Shown: positions 47,826 to 62,008, numbered from the stretch's first letter. The stretch: DNA of 64,000 nucleotides from Allodiplogaster sudhausi (GCA_945643635.1 CALZFC010000114.1:257001-321000); one strand, 5' to 3'. Numbers and translations: made by a program. Notes: generated by a model not told the origin, from the sequence alone.

Positions 47826-50800
47826 GATTCCCCCTGTTTGAAGGATCCCAAGGTCGCCGCGCTGTTCAGCACAAAGGATCCCGAGGCGCGTTTTGATGAT
47901 CTTAAGGAGATTGGACATGGTTCTTTCGGCGCCGTTTTCTATGTCAGTTTGCACAAATGAATTTACAGTGTTTTCACACTTCCACTGATTAGATCTGCTT
48001 TTACTCCTTGGCAAAATCAGGCGTTTGATCGCGAGCGAGCCGAGACGGTGGCCATCAAGAAGATGGCCTACCACGGCAATCAGGGCACTGAGAAGTGGGT
48101 CGACATCATCAAGGAGGTCACCTTCCTCACCTCCCTCCGCCATCCAAACATTGTCGAGTACCGTCTCTCTTTCCTCAAGGATCACACGTGTTGGGTGAGT
48201 GGCTCTTTTCGCTCGCTTGTTCCATGCCTCAGTTCCTTTTTCTAAATCGTTGTAGTCTACGAAATCTGTAATACAAAGCCGATAGGCGTTTTAATTTTTA
48301 AAAAATTCGTTTAATTGTAATAGTGATTTTCAGTTGTATATTGTGTTCAGTATTCTGGCTTAAAATATACGTCCCTGATTTCGGTTGGCAAATGAATACC
48401 ATATTCTAGATTCAAAATACTATCCCTTGTTGCAGCTAGTGATGGCGTATCGTGTCCAAGATGCAAATTTTCATCCCTGATTTTGAATGTACCGTATCCT
48501 GGATTCAAGTTTCCCACCCAGAACTCTGAAGAGTACTGTATCGTGCTTCAGCTTGTGATGGAGTACTGTATCGGTTCGACAGCCGACCTGGTGGACGTGC
48601 TGCGCGCGGGGCTGCGTGAGATGGAGATCGCAGCCATCACTCACTGCACCCTTGAGGCACTGGCGTATCTCCACTCTCTCGGCCGAATCCACCGGGATGT
48701 CAAGGCTGCCAACATTCTCCTCACCGACTGCGGCATTGTCAAGCTAGGTTCTGCGAGAAGCTCCTTTCTCTTTTCCGTCTTAAAAGATTATTAAAAAGAG
48801 TTGTTTGAATCGACGAAGCTAATAAATAAAAAGAATGCTTTGCAGCCGACTTTGGCAGCGCATCCCTTTCAAGCCCCGCCCACACCTTCATCGGAACTCC
48901 ATTCTTCATGGCGCCTGAAGTCATCCTCGCCATGGACGACGGCGACTACAACGAGAAGTCGGACATCTGGAGTCTCGGCATTACTTGCATCGAACTCGGT
49001 CGGAAAGCGTTTCTTTCTCATTCAAAATACATTAAGTTTCATCGGAAGTGAAAGATGCTGTGGAAGTTTTTGTAATTAATTAAGTGAAGAGCATTGTGAG
49101 AGAAAGAAGCTGTGCCAACTTCAACAAAAGTATCGTTTGATGCAGTACGCTGTTAGAGTTTAAAAAAAAACTATTATCGTTTATGTAATTTTCCTATATA
49201 TTTTATTGATCTGATAGTATCGTCATGGCTTAAAAGTCCACTATCTCGAAAAATTTTCAGTCTTCCTTCCTGGATAAAAAAGAGCTTATGCGACATAAAA
49301 TCGAATATATTAGGAATATTTAACATTCATTGACTTTGTCCCCGGTCCCCTCCCTCTTTCCTCGAGGTTTTGGACGCTCCGTTTTAAGCTATGAGCCTGA
49401 CAAAACGGCGAGAGAACATGTGATTTGGAGAGGCGCGACTGCAACAGGAATGGAAATTGAAATAGATTGTGGTGCTGCTTGAATGTTGCCTTTGTTTTGT
49501 TGTAGCCGAACGCCGCCCGCCCCTCTTCAACATGAACGCGATGTCTGCATTGTATCACATTGCGCAGAATGAGCCTCCGACTCTCGGAATGGAAGGGGCG
49601 AGCAAGGGAGAGGACGAATGGAGCGAGCTCTTCCACTCCTTCATCCAGCTCTGCCTCCGCAAGGATCCCAAGGACAGAATATCCACCAATGAAGCCAGAG
49701 AGGTCCACTGAACCTTTTCTTCAATAATTTCAACATCATTCGTGCTTACTGATTGTTAGAGAATACGATTATTAATCTTTTGAGTCGATTGACTTGTGAG
49801 GGTGTCTCCGATACGCTTAATTGTGGGTTGGCGAAGGTTGACCGTGATGAAAGTAGAAAGAAAAATGAATGGAAAAGAAATAGGCATTAAAAGGGTTGCG
49901 GATTCCGACACCCCACAATGTTTTGGTGGCCCTGATTCACTCAACTCTGTTTTTGAAGAGATTTTTTTCTTTCACAAGTACGGTAGCTTAAGAGAAATGA
50001 GGAATTTTTTTTCTAATACTCCCCTTGTCTTTCAACCCCATTTTTTACCTGCCCCACTCCGTTATGAGAGACCATCCGACAAACCTTTTATTCCCTGAAA
50101 TGAAAATGAATAAGGATTGGAAAGAATAATAAGAATAAGTTGTAAATTGCAGCATGAATTCGTGCGTGACTTGTGTGCTCCGCCCGTGCTGTGCGACCTG
50201 ATCGCTCGAGCCAAGAGTCTGGTCCGTGAACTCGAGCACTCGCAGTACAGGAAGATGCGCAAACTCATGTATCTCGACGAGGCGAATGCTGACGAAGGTG
50301 TTCTAGCTAATTCTTTTTATTTTGAAGATTCGCTTTCATTCTGCCACAGTATTTGTTGTAAATGCTTAGTAATTTCATTTGAAGATGTGCTTTACTTATT
50401 AATTTTTTGATATGAAAAAAAAAATGAAATAAAAGAATGTTGAAGGAAGCGACGACACACCCGGCGACTCGCTGTCCGCGTTCGACGGAGCGGAGTCGCT
50501 CGGCGGAGGCGGCAGCAGCCGCGCCGGAGCCGACTCCCCCTCCTCTCGCTCCGCTTCCCTCAACTCCTCCCACTCACGCCACTCTACCAACAAACACTCC
50601 TTCGAGGTACGGTCGTATATTATTGCTGGCTTACTGTAGCACACTTATTTCAATTCTCATTCCGAATTTATTTTAGACTTTGTTTAATTACAGAGCGTCC
50701 ATTTCTAGTTGGACCTAGACTTTTTTTTAAATTATATCATTAGTCTTTCTTCGGTTCGTTTTATCGACTTGCTTCAAAATAAACCGTGCCCCCTCCCAGC

Positions 50801-53800
50801 CTGAAAATGCATAGTTTGAAGACAGCGGGGGAAAACTCTTTAGTGATGGTTTTGATTTTAATTGCTGTAAATTTTTGTTTATTGTAGTGAACATAGCTTG
50901 CCCAGGACGCATGGTTTCCATTTACTCGTTAGATTTAGCAAGGTTTCCTTTAATCTTCGACTATTTGCGTTAGATAGCTATATTCTTACGAATTGGTAAG
51001 CTATTACAGACGAGTAAGCCGACCGTAGTGAACGTGAGCGAAGAGGAAGAACCGAAGGAAGCGACGGCCGTCCCAGTTGTTGAGCTGAGCATTCGGAGCA
51101 TTAAAGTGTGCTTTTCACACACTTTTTTTAAAGAATAATTATGATTTAGTTCATAATTAGATCACAAAATAGTCGTGAAAATGATACTGGTAAATGGGAA
51201 CATAAAACGAAAGAATAAGTATTTTGATAAATAAATAATTGGCAGGATGACGTTGCGACGCTGAGAAAGTCGAAGTTCTCGACACTTCGCACGACGAAGT
51301 TGATCACTCGCGAGCAGGAGGAGTACAAGGCAGACAACAACATGCACGAGCAGATGAACGGGTACAAGAGACTCAGGCAGAACCACCACAAGGAGATCAT
51401 GCTGGTACGGTTAAGAATCCATTCCAACAGTTGGAGCTTGGAGGGGCCTCAGCTATTAAAGGGATGCTTCTGTTCTTCACTGTCTTTCATACACAAATGA
51501 CATCTGTGTTGGCGATAACTGATTGTGCTTGTGTCTGTATGATCGATTAGAAGCCTGGTATCTTCAGGTTGAAGAGAGACAGCGAGCCGAGTCGGAGAAC
51601 TTGAAACTGCGTCTGGACCGAGAGATGGAGATGGCATTGGCAGCTGCATTGAAGGAGAGAGCGAGACTACGAGAGAAACACGTGGCAGAGATGGAGAAGA
51701 GACGCAGAGATGTAGAGGAGGGAGAGAAGAGACTCAGGAAACAGACTGCGGTCTGTTCATTCGTTCATGCCAGGGTTAAAGGGAGCCGTCTACTTTTATT
51801 GTTTATTGCATAGTTATGATTTGACAAGCTTTATTCCTGATATTTTTATCTTAAAAAAGAAATGTCAATGTTTTTACAGGCGCGGCAACAGACAGAGCTA
51901 AAAGCATTCGCCAGTTGCATGCTGAAGGAATACAAGAATAATAAGGAGCTCAGAAAGCAGGTGTGGATCATGCATAAATTGAGCTTTATTTTGACTGATT
52001 CTCTTGCCCGCAAAATGATACCTCTCTTCTTGCGGCCTTGAAAAAGAATCTCGACTGATAAAGAACTCTATTTACAGTCACTAAAAGACCGCGGACTCTC
52101 AAAGGCGCACATCGAAGCGGAAATGAAGGAAGTCAAGGCAGATCTGGCAAAGAGAAAGGAAGTGGAAGATCGGAAGTTTGAATACAAGTTAGTGCTCTTT
52201 TTGCTCTGCACTTAATATTTAACTGAAATAACGACGCGTTATTTTGTCAGTTCACTTTATTAAATGCGAAAGTTTGTTCAGCCTACGCCTGAGAGCAGAA
52301 GGAGACCTTGAAGAGTACCGCAAGAACGCCCTCGCGAAGACTCATGAAATAGAGAATCGAATCGACGCTGAGGTTTTTTCAATATAATTTACATAACATA
52401 ATTCTCTGAATATCAGTTCACTCATATCAAAGATTTTCTTCTTAAAATCTAAAATAAAACTTCAAGAAGAAAAGGATTTTAAAGTTATAAAAGCTTTTTT
52501 TTTATAAAATAGATTTAGATGCAATTGATGATAAAATGTTAAATTAGAATGTCGGTTTAAGGAATGTGAGCTGGAGCTTCGTCTGATGGACGCGCGCGCC
52601 CGTCTCCACTGGGCACAGCACGAGCAGACGGCAGAGCTGGAGATGACTCAGCACAAGGAACTGGCAGAGGCACGAGCCAGGCAGCAGAGGACTCAGCACG
52701 AGGCGGAGACTGCCAATCAGGTGGGACGAGACATTCATGAAGGAAGAAAGAAAAATTTATATTAAATTAAAGTCGACTAAAAGAACTTTGAAATATAATT
52801 TTTCTCCCATTGTTTTTTTCTGAAGTTAATATGATTACTGTGTTAGGGAAAGATATTTATTACCAACTTCCTTAAAAAAGATGGAAAACAGAAAGTGAGA
52901 AGTGATGGAACAACTCGAGGCAACAGAGGGATATTATTATACCGTATTTTCTCTATTCGTACCCCTGGGGGTACTATTTTTCAATACTCTTGTGAGGGAG
53001 GGCACTATTACACTGAGGGGTTCTACTAGAAGGAGGGCTACACAATTTAATTGATTTATATCAACATTTTATTCTTTAAAAAAAGAAGCATATCTCAACT
53101 TCAAGGGAATCATCACTGGACTGTCTGTTTTCGTTGTCCGGATCAGACTGCAAGTCGACTTTCAAAAGAGAGTGAACATCCATCAAGGCGTCTCCTCCAT
53201 TTGGAAAGAAGCTATCCGGACTATTAGAGGGGGCACTATTGGAGGGGAGCTTTTTAGAGATGAGAGGGTTCTAATAAAGAGGGGTCCTATTAGAGAAATT
53301 ACGGTATATGAGCAAGGATTTCTATGATGCAATGGGAATGGGCCGGACCGCCGTCTCATAGCTGGCCCACACTTCCGGGACCGCGCGTAGGAATGTTGGG
53401 CCCGCCCGAGGGCCCTGTTAGACCCTCAAGCCAGAAATTCTCGACAAATTGATCGTAAAAATTTAAACCTTAAATTTTCGGAAATATTTGAAATAGCTTT
53501 ATATATACTAAATATGGCAATGGAGTCATCAAATTACTTAATTTAAGTGGAAATTTTGTCATAAAATCGCTGCAAAAATTTTTTTACATTAAAAAGTAAT
53601 AATGTAAATCTGAGAGCAGCCGGGCTGGGCCCAATGTTTCAAGGCCTGGAAATTTTCGGCCGACCGGGCCGAGACATAGGGCCCGATGAGACGGGCTGGC
53701 CGATAAATTTTGGACCCATTACCACCTCTGGATGCAACAATATTTATCGAATTTACAGGCCGAGTACGAAAGGCGGACTGTCGATGCTCTCTCGAAGAAA

Positions 53801-55176
53801 CACGCGCTGCAAAACAAGCAACAACCGAGAGAGCTAAAGGTTTGCTTCTAATACTAGTTTGCCATTCTTATATTATATTTCTTATGATTATGATTATTAC
53901 CATTATTATTATTATTATTTGTTATTGTTATTATTATTTTTTTTATTATTACCATTATTTTTGCTATTATTATTGTTGTTATTGTTATTGTTTGAGAAAC
54001 TGAAAATAATAGGATTGGCATAATTATTGTAATGATACAAATTAAGGTGATAAATGCATTTAGGTAAAAGAACAGATGATTCGGAAGCAATACAGACAGG
54101 CTGTGAAGACGCAGACTCGCCAGTTCAAGCTGTGGCAGACCCAGCTGATGGCTGCAGCGGCCAGGGAAGAGCAGAAGGTTACTGTACCCTACAGTACTCC
54201 TTTCCTTATTGGAGCAATTGTATGAACACACTGTAAATTAATATTGCACTGAAGAAGACGACCATTCACGAATCATCGTGACTTTTGAATCTTCATTAAA
54301 AAGGAATCGGCGGCGCAGATATTTCAGCTTCATATTTCACTTGTAAAATAAGCAATACTTACTGATAAAGTAATAATAGAGTAAATACAAGATAAAGTGA
54401 CGAGATCGAGTCAAATCGTAATGGATATGATATTAAAGGAAATCTCCTCGCGTCTGAAGGATGAGCAGAAGAGAAAGCTGGCTCTTTTGGGTGTGCAGTA
54501 CGAGAGTCAGATCGAGAGTATGGTTCAGGAAAAAACGGTTAGAATTTTTTTTATTTTTTGAAATTGAAGACAAATATATTTTCCTCATACACATCAATTA
54601 TGTTGATTAATTCGTTAAAGAAAACAGTGGGAGAAAATTAGGTTTTTTTAAGCTATAACTATTGTTTTTTTCTAATGGTTCTATTTCGGTATTACTCTTT
54701 CAGGATTGATTTAATTACTTATTGAGGGCAAGCTTGAAGCGTGGCAAGAGGAAGAAGTTCGCACGTTGAACGAGAAGCTTTCGAAAGAAAACAAGGAACT
54801 GCGTTCTTACCAGGTTTGCAGTTTATTACTTAAGTGGAACGCGAGGATCGCACTGTCTGCTGTGCCATTCGTAGAATGAAAACAATGTTACGCAAACTAG
54901 GTATATGACAACTTTATTTTTTAAACAAACTGTAACTCTTGTCAATTGTCCTTACAGGCAACACAAAAGGCGCAACTGGAAGCGGACACCTCAAGGGCAA
55001 GGAGGACACTCGGGGAGAGACTATCCACCAGTAAGATGGTACTAGAAAGGAGGATCGAGGAGATGAGGGGTGAGTTGGCGATGGAGGGAGCGAGGGCCGA
55101 CGAGAGACGCAGACAGCGACAACATCAGGAGAGAGACGCACTCCATGCGAGCTCAGCCACAACCACGGCGTTGTGA
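47826..55176 (+). CDS. kin-18: TAO-family Ste20 serine/threonine kinase (kin-18/TAOK)
   Basis: Nineteen exons (47826-47942, 48021-48194, 48552-48747, 48846-48998, 49506-49702, 50153-50297, 50446-50606, 51010-51105, 51246-51404, 51568-51750, 51880-51960, 52078-52187, 52282-52372, 52562-52720, 53759-53839, 54064-54177, 54439-54537, 54733-54813, 54958-55176) join in phase to 871 codons. Kinase domain: [12 protein letters not shown] (P-loop), VAIKKM (Lys), [55 protein letters not shown]. The tail after it holds [19 protein letters not shown], a Ser-rich linker, [14 protein letters not shown] and a long coiled coil ending in TGA. TAO kinases activate MKK3/6-p38 and regulate microtubules and Hippo signalling. 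No ATG is visible in frame before [14 protein letters not shown]; the start is in an upstream exon or missed. Slightly shorter than KIN-18. Confidence 0.93.
52938..53308. mobile_element. MITE in a TAO-kinase intron, ~17-bp terminal inverted repeats
   Basis: The left end ATACCGTATTTTCTCTA matches the reverse complement of the right end (tagagaaattacggtat) with one mismatch, about 370 bp apart, flanked by TA. The interior is G-rich with repeated actatta/ctattag motifs and a near-palindrome gtacccctgggggtac at the left. No coding potential. It lies in the 1-kb intron 52721-53758. Confidence 0.75.
53338..53712. mobile_element. Second MITE-like element, GC-rich imperfect inverted ends
   Basis: Ends ggccggaccgccgtctcata and, inverted, ggccagcccgtctcatcggg, plus an inner inverted pair around ttgggcccgccc, bracket an AT-rich centre of about 180 bp. 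It lies immediately after the 52938-53308 element in the same intron. The match is partial, so the boundaries are approximate. Confidence 0.5.
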
Positions 55177-55407
55177 TGAGAGAAGGAAAAAAGGAGTAAT
55201 GATAAGTTGTACTCTTCGTTCCTCTTCACATTCTTTCTGCCTTTTTCTCTTTCGCTCTCTAACTTTCTCTCTTTATCACTTTCGCCGTTCCCTTTTCTTT
55301 TCGATATCCAAGCCACACTCTCCTATTCCCTCTAACATGCCCTTACTACCCACGCCTATAAAGTTCTTGATTTTCGCTCTACTTTTCCCTACTCTCTTTC
55401 CGTCCTC

Positions 55408-55448
<41 letters not shown>

Positions 55449-56429
55449 CTTCACCGCTGCTCTCCTTCTCTTTACGCTGTCGATTGCCGCTTTTGTCCAA
55501 GGGTTGGCTGCAACAAGTGCCTATATCGTTTGCAATTTCGCGCAATTTTGGCTAACGATTGACTACATGAGAAAGAGCACCATTTAAAGGAGCCCTTACG
55601 CTCCTGCCATTAAAGTATCATTGAAATGATCGCTTCTGGAATTGTGATCCTGCCTTATTTACTTTAATTTTGTTATAGTTTCCACCCATTAACTGGAGAA
55701 TCATGTCAATTCCTCGTCTTTCAAACTATCGCTGTAAAGTAGCTATTGCTTATTCGCTTTTCTTACACTAGACTACTTGATCGTTTTCTACTTGAATAGA
55801 GAATTATTAACATTTTTTTATCTCTCACATTTCTCCATTTACTCGCTTTACCAGTCATTGATTACCTCTATACCTGTCCTGCTAGTTTTTTTCTTACATT
55901 TTTTACCGCAATCATTTCATCTTCCTAATTATGCGTTAAAATTAGCTTCACGTGTACATATGAATTTTTTTCATTCTTTCTTTTGGAGCGGCGGAGCTGT
56001 TTTGGTAGCATTTTCCAGTGAACGCAAGTTTTTCTAGTGCGGAACGTGGCTTCTCAAGTTGTTTAAAACTTCAAAAAGATATTTTGCAAGATTTTCCTGG
56101 TGATGAATGCATTAGAAGAATTTCTTTTTAGGATAATACAAAAAGCCGGTGGATTTTCTTCACCTTTTGAGAAGCAACATTTCGTAAACTTCTCTTCCGT
56201 TAATTGGGAAATCGAACAGAAGCTGCGATCGCCTGTTAAAGAAAATGAATTTTCCATTCCCTCAGACCGGCGGCAGCTTCTGTGAAAGAGTGAGCAAGTC
56301 CGTCAGCTATCCTTGCGAGTACACTTTGTTGTATTTCGGGCATGTGCATGCATGTGGCAATCTGTTTTCTCTCTAGATTCCAATTTTACTGCTTTATGAT
56401 AGAGATCTTTTGCTTAGCCCCTTCCTTAT

Positions 56430-56475
<46 letters not shown>

Positions 56476-56910
56476 GCTTCGTGGCCCATAGCTTCCCATA
56501 TAGTTGCAATCTATTATAAACACTGAAAACATTTCCTCCCTCCTGAACGGATTCGATTTTATTGCGGAATCGTGCAAAAGAGTGTCTTATTATATATATA
56601 TTTTTTAATATTATTTTTGCAAATTGATTGGTGATTGGCTAGCATTGAATCTCTCTCTACACAGAATCCACGACCTTTACCTACCCGCGCCTTTCTCTTT
56701 CTTTTTGTTGCTGCCCCCTCCCCTCTTTCTAAGCGTATTTTTTTGCGGTTGTCTCGCATTTTATTATATTTCCTTACATATTTTTCTTTCGAATTGGTAA
56801 AGTTTTCGGGCCAATCGTTTTCTTTTTGTTCTTGCTTTTCCCCCTTTACAGCTCCATTAATGACTGATATCTGCATTTACAACTGAATTTGTTTTTATCG
56901 AGACATTGAT

Positions 56911-56945
<35 letters not shown>

Positions 56946-57362
56946 TCTCTTTGTCCTCGTTCTCTTTTGCTTCATCGTGCTTTGCTCGTAGGTGTTTCAT
57001 GCTCCTAAAGATGGCCTCGCCTCTGTTCGAATTGTGCACACTGACTGGCTGTTTTAAAGATCGATAAACGATTTAAAAAGTAAATATGTAACAGGATGAA
57101 TGGCGCCGGCTGTTTACGTCTCCGTGTAACTATCTACTTGCAGATTGACTATTGACTACTGTATTTCTGCTATTGGGAAAAAGGGGTAAGGGTTACCTTG
57201 AGGTGGTATCTTACTGTTTTTTTTGGAGTTCCCTGATTCTAGCCATTCTCTCCCTGTATCTCTTCATTTTTGCACTTCTCTTCTTTTTTCAACTACTTCA
57301 CTTATTTTTCACTCTATCGTTTTTTGCCTACTCATTTCTCACTCTCCATCTCTCTAATCTCG

Positions 57363-57417
<55 letters not shown>

Positions 57418-58570
57418 CTATGCTTCACTCGGCTCACTTCTTCTCTGCACTGATGTAAATAGTAAATATCAAAGAGGGACTGGAATGTGCCTGTTATGTC
57501 GGGAGGGGGGGAGAATACTTGGCCCTAGTGCGCCGAGACGTCGTGGTTTGTAGCAGAATCTCGATGAGGGGAGGCAGCGAAGAGTGATTGTCTGTTATTT
57601 TCCTGAATTCCAACCTCCCTTCACCAGCCTGCCACCCTTCGAACAAACCACTCTTCTCCCCTTCCCCTTCGGCAGTCTCGCACCCGTTTCCCCCCTCTGC
57701 CTTGTTATTGCGGACTTGCCTGGGTGGCTGAAGTCTGGCTCTCATATGTATTTTGTGCACCAGGCTCCTTTTTTCTGCGTTCTCTCGAACATTGTTTTCG
57801 CCTGCTCGGTACTTTCGAGATCTTTGCAATACTGCCAGGAAGAGAGATATTAAAGTAATTAGTATTTATTTGAATTGAATAATTTCGTTTGAGAAATATT
57901 GACTTGCCCCGTCTGTGATTTCAAACTACTAGGTTTGCAAGGTGTATTTATGGCTTGATTGGAATTGCACCATGCATGGGTAAACTTCAGTAAAGGAGAA
58001 GCTGAATATAGTTTACTCTTTTTTCGACAAACGTCGCGGTTTTAATTTTTCCTTTTTTTTCGGGAATTTTCTAACAGTTTTGGACTGAAAAGATTTCGCG
58101 TTCCAGCTCAATTATCCGGGAACTTCATTATTGCAGGATTATCACGAAAAGAGCCCGAAAGTAGTTGATGTACCGCAATTCGAGCCATACTAATGTAACG
58201 TTTTCCCGTTGTGTCATTGACTTTATGTGTCTCGTCAAAATCATGTTCTGCAATTGTCTATCAAAATATTGCACAACGATCCTTTTTTCCGAATCTTTTA
58301 TCTCTTGCTGCCTTCTAGGTCAATCAAGCGTCCAAGATATCAAGAAAGAGAGAGAGAGCGAGAGAGAGAGAGAGAGAATAGTGATGGGGTGACTAAAAGT
58401 CTCTATGGTCTAGAAGCTTCTGCTGGGTGCTGGCCAACAGTGACTACTCTTACGCATTCTGCGTGCTTCGATGCGACGCCCAGTTGCTGCGGAAAAGAGC
58501 ACCGCGTCAAGAAGACAACTTGCTCCTTTACAATTTAAAATGCTGCGGGGACTTTCGGAATATCTTAGCG
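55177..58570. other. 3' flank of TAO kinase and CT-rich intergenic DNA
   Basis: Downstream of the kinase stop the DNA is pyrimidine-rich with CT arrays at 55410-55446, 56436-56473, 56915-56950 and 57360-57415. The first part should be 3' UTR. An open island at 57490-57830 (minus) and one at 58400-58540 (plus, with acceptor-like tag and donor-like gtcaag, reading SFCWVLANSDYSYAFCVLR) could be exons; neither has a partner or a recognised family. Confidence 0.4.
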
Positions 58571-58579
58571 GATTGCGAG

Positions 58580-58870
58580 GGAGAAGAGAGGTAGAGAGAG
58601 AAGGTGATGAACGATGGAGAGAGCAGAGGAGGTGAAAGGAAAGGGAGAGAGAGAGAGAAGGTGATGAACGATGGAGAGAGCAGAGGAGGTGAAAGGAAAG
58701 AGGGAGAGAGAGAGAAGGTGATGAACGATGGAGAGAGCAGAAGAGGTGAAAGGAAAGAGGGAGAGAGAGAGAAGGTGATGAACGATGGAGAGAGCAGAGG
58801 AGGTGAAAGGAAAGAGGGAGAGAGAGAGAAGGTGATGAACGATGGAGAGATAAAGAGTACGACAGTGAAG
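58580..58870. repeat. 57-bp GA-rich minisatellite, about five units
   Basis: The motif gtgatgaacgatggagagag recurs at 58604, 58661, 58718, 58775 and 58832, a constant 57-bp period. As 57 is a multiple of three, frames stay open and translate as repeats of MNDGESRGGERK on plus. It grades into irregular GA arrays to 59260. Confidence 0.95.
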
Positions 58871-58940
58871 GGAATTGTAGAGAGAGGGGAGAGAGAGAGA
58901 TAGTAACTGAGTGAGAGATAGAAAGAAAGCGAGAGAAAGC

Positions 58941-58971
<31 letters not shown>

Positions 58972-59599
58972 TGAGGGAGAGATGGAGGCAGAGTGAAAAA
59001 GAAAGAGAAGGATAGCAAGGGAGAGAGAGGGTGAGAGATAGAGCGCGAGAGAGTGAGAGGCCGAGTGAAAGATAGAGAGGCAGAGAAAGATAAAAAGGGA
59101 GATAGAGAGAGAGTGTGTGGGAGAGAGAGGCAGAGTGAAAGAGAGAGAAAGCTAGCAACGGAGAGAGAAGGTGAGAGATAGAGCGGGAGAGAGTGAGAGG
59201 CCGAGTGAAAGATAGAGGGCAGAGAAAGATAGCAAGGGAGAGAGAGAGAGAGAGAGAAGCTTCAAATGGAAACCTATGCTCTGTGACGTGCATCGACACC
59301 CTCACACTCTGTGTCTTGGCCATGGAAGCCTTCTTCATATACCCTTTATTATTATTGCTGTCGTGGTTTTTTTTTTAAATATCTTCTCAGTCTGTTTATT
59401 TCTTATCTCTCTGTGTCTGTTCGCTCCTTCCCTTCCGAACTTCTGTTAGTAGCTTCGTTTTGTGGACTCCTCTCCTTCCATCGATTTATCGACAAATCGC
59501 AGATAGCGAGAAGGCAAGTTTCTTGGCAGCGAGAAATACCCTGTAATAGATAGAGAGAGAGAGTGAAAGCGAGAAAAAATGAGGTATAGAGAAAGAGGA

Positions 59600-59654
<55 letters not shown>

Positions 59655-60448
59655 ACCACATAAGTGTTACTTTCGCTTCAGTTTCGACTTATTCGTCCTT
59701 TTTTTTGAGTCTGCGCATGCCTATCAGGAGCCGAGCAGAGAGCGAAAGAGGGAGTTCCTCTGAGGGGTGGGATGGGGGTGGTTTACATAGAGGATTTTAT
59801 GCTATGCCCCTCTAGTCTCAAGGGGCCATTTCCCTACCCCTGCCTGCCATCGCATCTCGCCCCTGGGTTCCTTCCCGACTCCGGCTTTTTCATTCTGTTG
59901 CCTCTCACAGCAGCTGAGGCAAGCAGGCTCTTATTCTCTCTGTCTGTCTCTATCTCTCTCGCTCTCTGTCTCTCTCTCCTTTTCTCTCTCTCTGTCTCTC
60001 TCCCTTTCTCTCCCATTCTCCCCTCTCGCTCCCCCTCCTCTCTCTCTAACTGTTTCTCTCACTCTCTGTCTTCTCTCTCTCCTTCTCCTCCACTTTTCGG
60101 CGAGGCACTGCTGCTGCGAGCGACTGCCGTCGCAGCCGCCAGAGGAAGAGAGCACTTCCGCAGCCATACCAGGGGGGGGGGCGGACGCTCTCTTTAACTA
60201 TCTCCTCTCTCTTTCTATCTCCTCTCTCTCTCCCTCTCTCTCTCTCTCTCTGACCCACTCATTGCTTTGCTCCCTCTCTCTTTATCGCTATCTCAACCTA
60301 TTTCTCTCGTTCCTACTCCCGAGTCGAACCGCCGTCTCTTTTCTAAGCTACTCTCACGGCTAGCTGCAGACCTTCTGCCTAAACTCGGCTCCTCTGCAAG
60401 AATTTCTTGCTCTCTCCTTTTCTCTTTCTGTCTCTCACTTGCTCTGTC

Positions 60449-60489
<41 letters not shown>

Positions 60490-61267
60490 AAGTTTCCTTG
60501 CTCTTTCTCTATTGCTCAACCGATCCCCAACTTCTTCGCTCCATTCTCTAAGCGTATGTGTTACCGCTTACTCTTATGCCTGGTATTGTTCTGTCTAAAA
60601 AAAAAAGAAAAGATAGCCTCTTTTTTCCGGGAAGCCCTCTCCTCCCAACAAAGCTACCACCCGAAAATGGATGGCCCAAGTCGCTTCTTTTCTGGTGTGC
60701 ATCTTTGGGACTGACAGCAAGAGCGAGAGATATGGATAGAAAGTGTGTGAAAGAGAGTGAGAGAGAGTTCGACAGAGAGAGAGATAGAGAGAGAGGGAGT
60801 TTGAAAGAGAGAGGGAGAGAGAGAGAGAGGGAGAGAGAGAGACCTAGAGCCGTCCTCCTGGATATATCTGTATTGGGCCTGCCCGGAAATGGGCCCCTAT
60901 TCGGAATTCACTCTCCCTCCACAGACACCCTCACGAACTCGGCTCAGCTGCTGTTTATCCCTGCAAACTTGATGCTATCCAATTCCTTGTTTATGGATAC
61001 CCTGCCGTTCTTCTCTTCGTCTTCTTCTTTGAAATAGTTGCCGCCACCCTGACAAAACATGAGCCGAATATGAGGAAAGTATTGCTTTGAGATTGAGGGG
61101 AAAGATTAGAAGGGAGAGAGAAGGAAAACCAAGAGAGATAAACGAGCAGGAGAGGAAGGAAATATTGAGGCCCGGCGCCAGCACATCTGTATCGAAGAAC
61201 GCGATCGGAAGTATGTGGCCACCAGTTGCAGAGAAAGTGGGGAAGGAGATTTAGAGGAGTAAAGAGC

Positions 61268-61298
<31 letters not shown>

Positions 61299-61971
61299 TT
61301 ATTAAGAGAATAGCGAGCATAATAGCGAGAGGCAGCCTTTTGCTCCCGAACCTGTCGACTTCTTCTTCTTCTTCAACTGGCATACGCCATCCTCCCTTTC
61401 CCCCCGCCGGCTGTAAAGTGTCATCTGTTAGTTAGGGAAGCAGCCAATCTAATACCTTCTATTTCTCTCTCCCTCTACCTCTCCCATGCTCGATCTCACT
61501 CTCAGTCCCCCCCGTCTCTTTCTGCCTCTCTCGTTCCATCTTGATTCGCTTCCCTCGCGTATCTCTCTTCCCCTGCAGGCCCCTGAGCGAGTGAAAGAGG
61601 AAGAGAGTGTATGTGCATTTTCCAGCCGAACCCCCTGAGGCGTCACGGATCTCTTTTCATGTCTCTCTCTCCATTTCGACGTTCCATCCGTTCTGCTTCG
61701 ATCCTTCATTTTTTCGCCCTTAGTGTCTGCGTCTCCGTGGTTTCATTCGATCTCTTGTGTCTTGCTTACTTCAGATATCGCACGCGACTCCTATGATTGT
61801 TCGTCTTACTCGTCTTCTCTCTCCCGCTTTCTCTCTCTCTTTCACTCTCTCCCGCTCTCTCTCGCTCTCTCTCTTGCTCTCTCTCTCTCTTGCTCTCTCT
61901 CTCTCTCTCTCTCTCTCTCTTGCTCTCTCTCTCTCTCTTGCTCTCTCTCTTGCTCTCTCTCTCTCTCTCTT

Positions 61972-62008
<37 letters not shown>

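Noticed and set aside
58604..58903. MNDGESRGGERK repeat protein
   Set aside because: It is a minisatellite with period divisible by three; no splice sites, start context or conservation.
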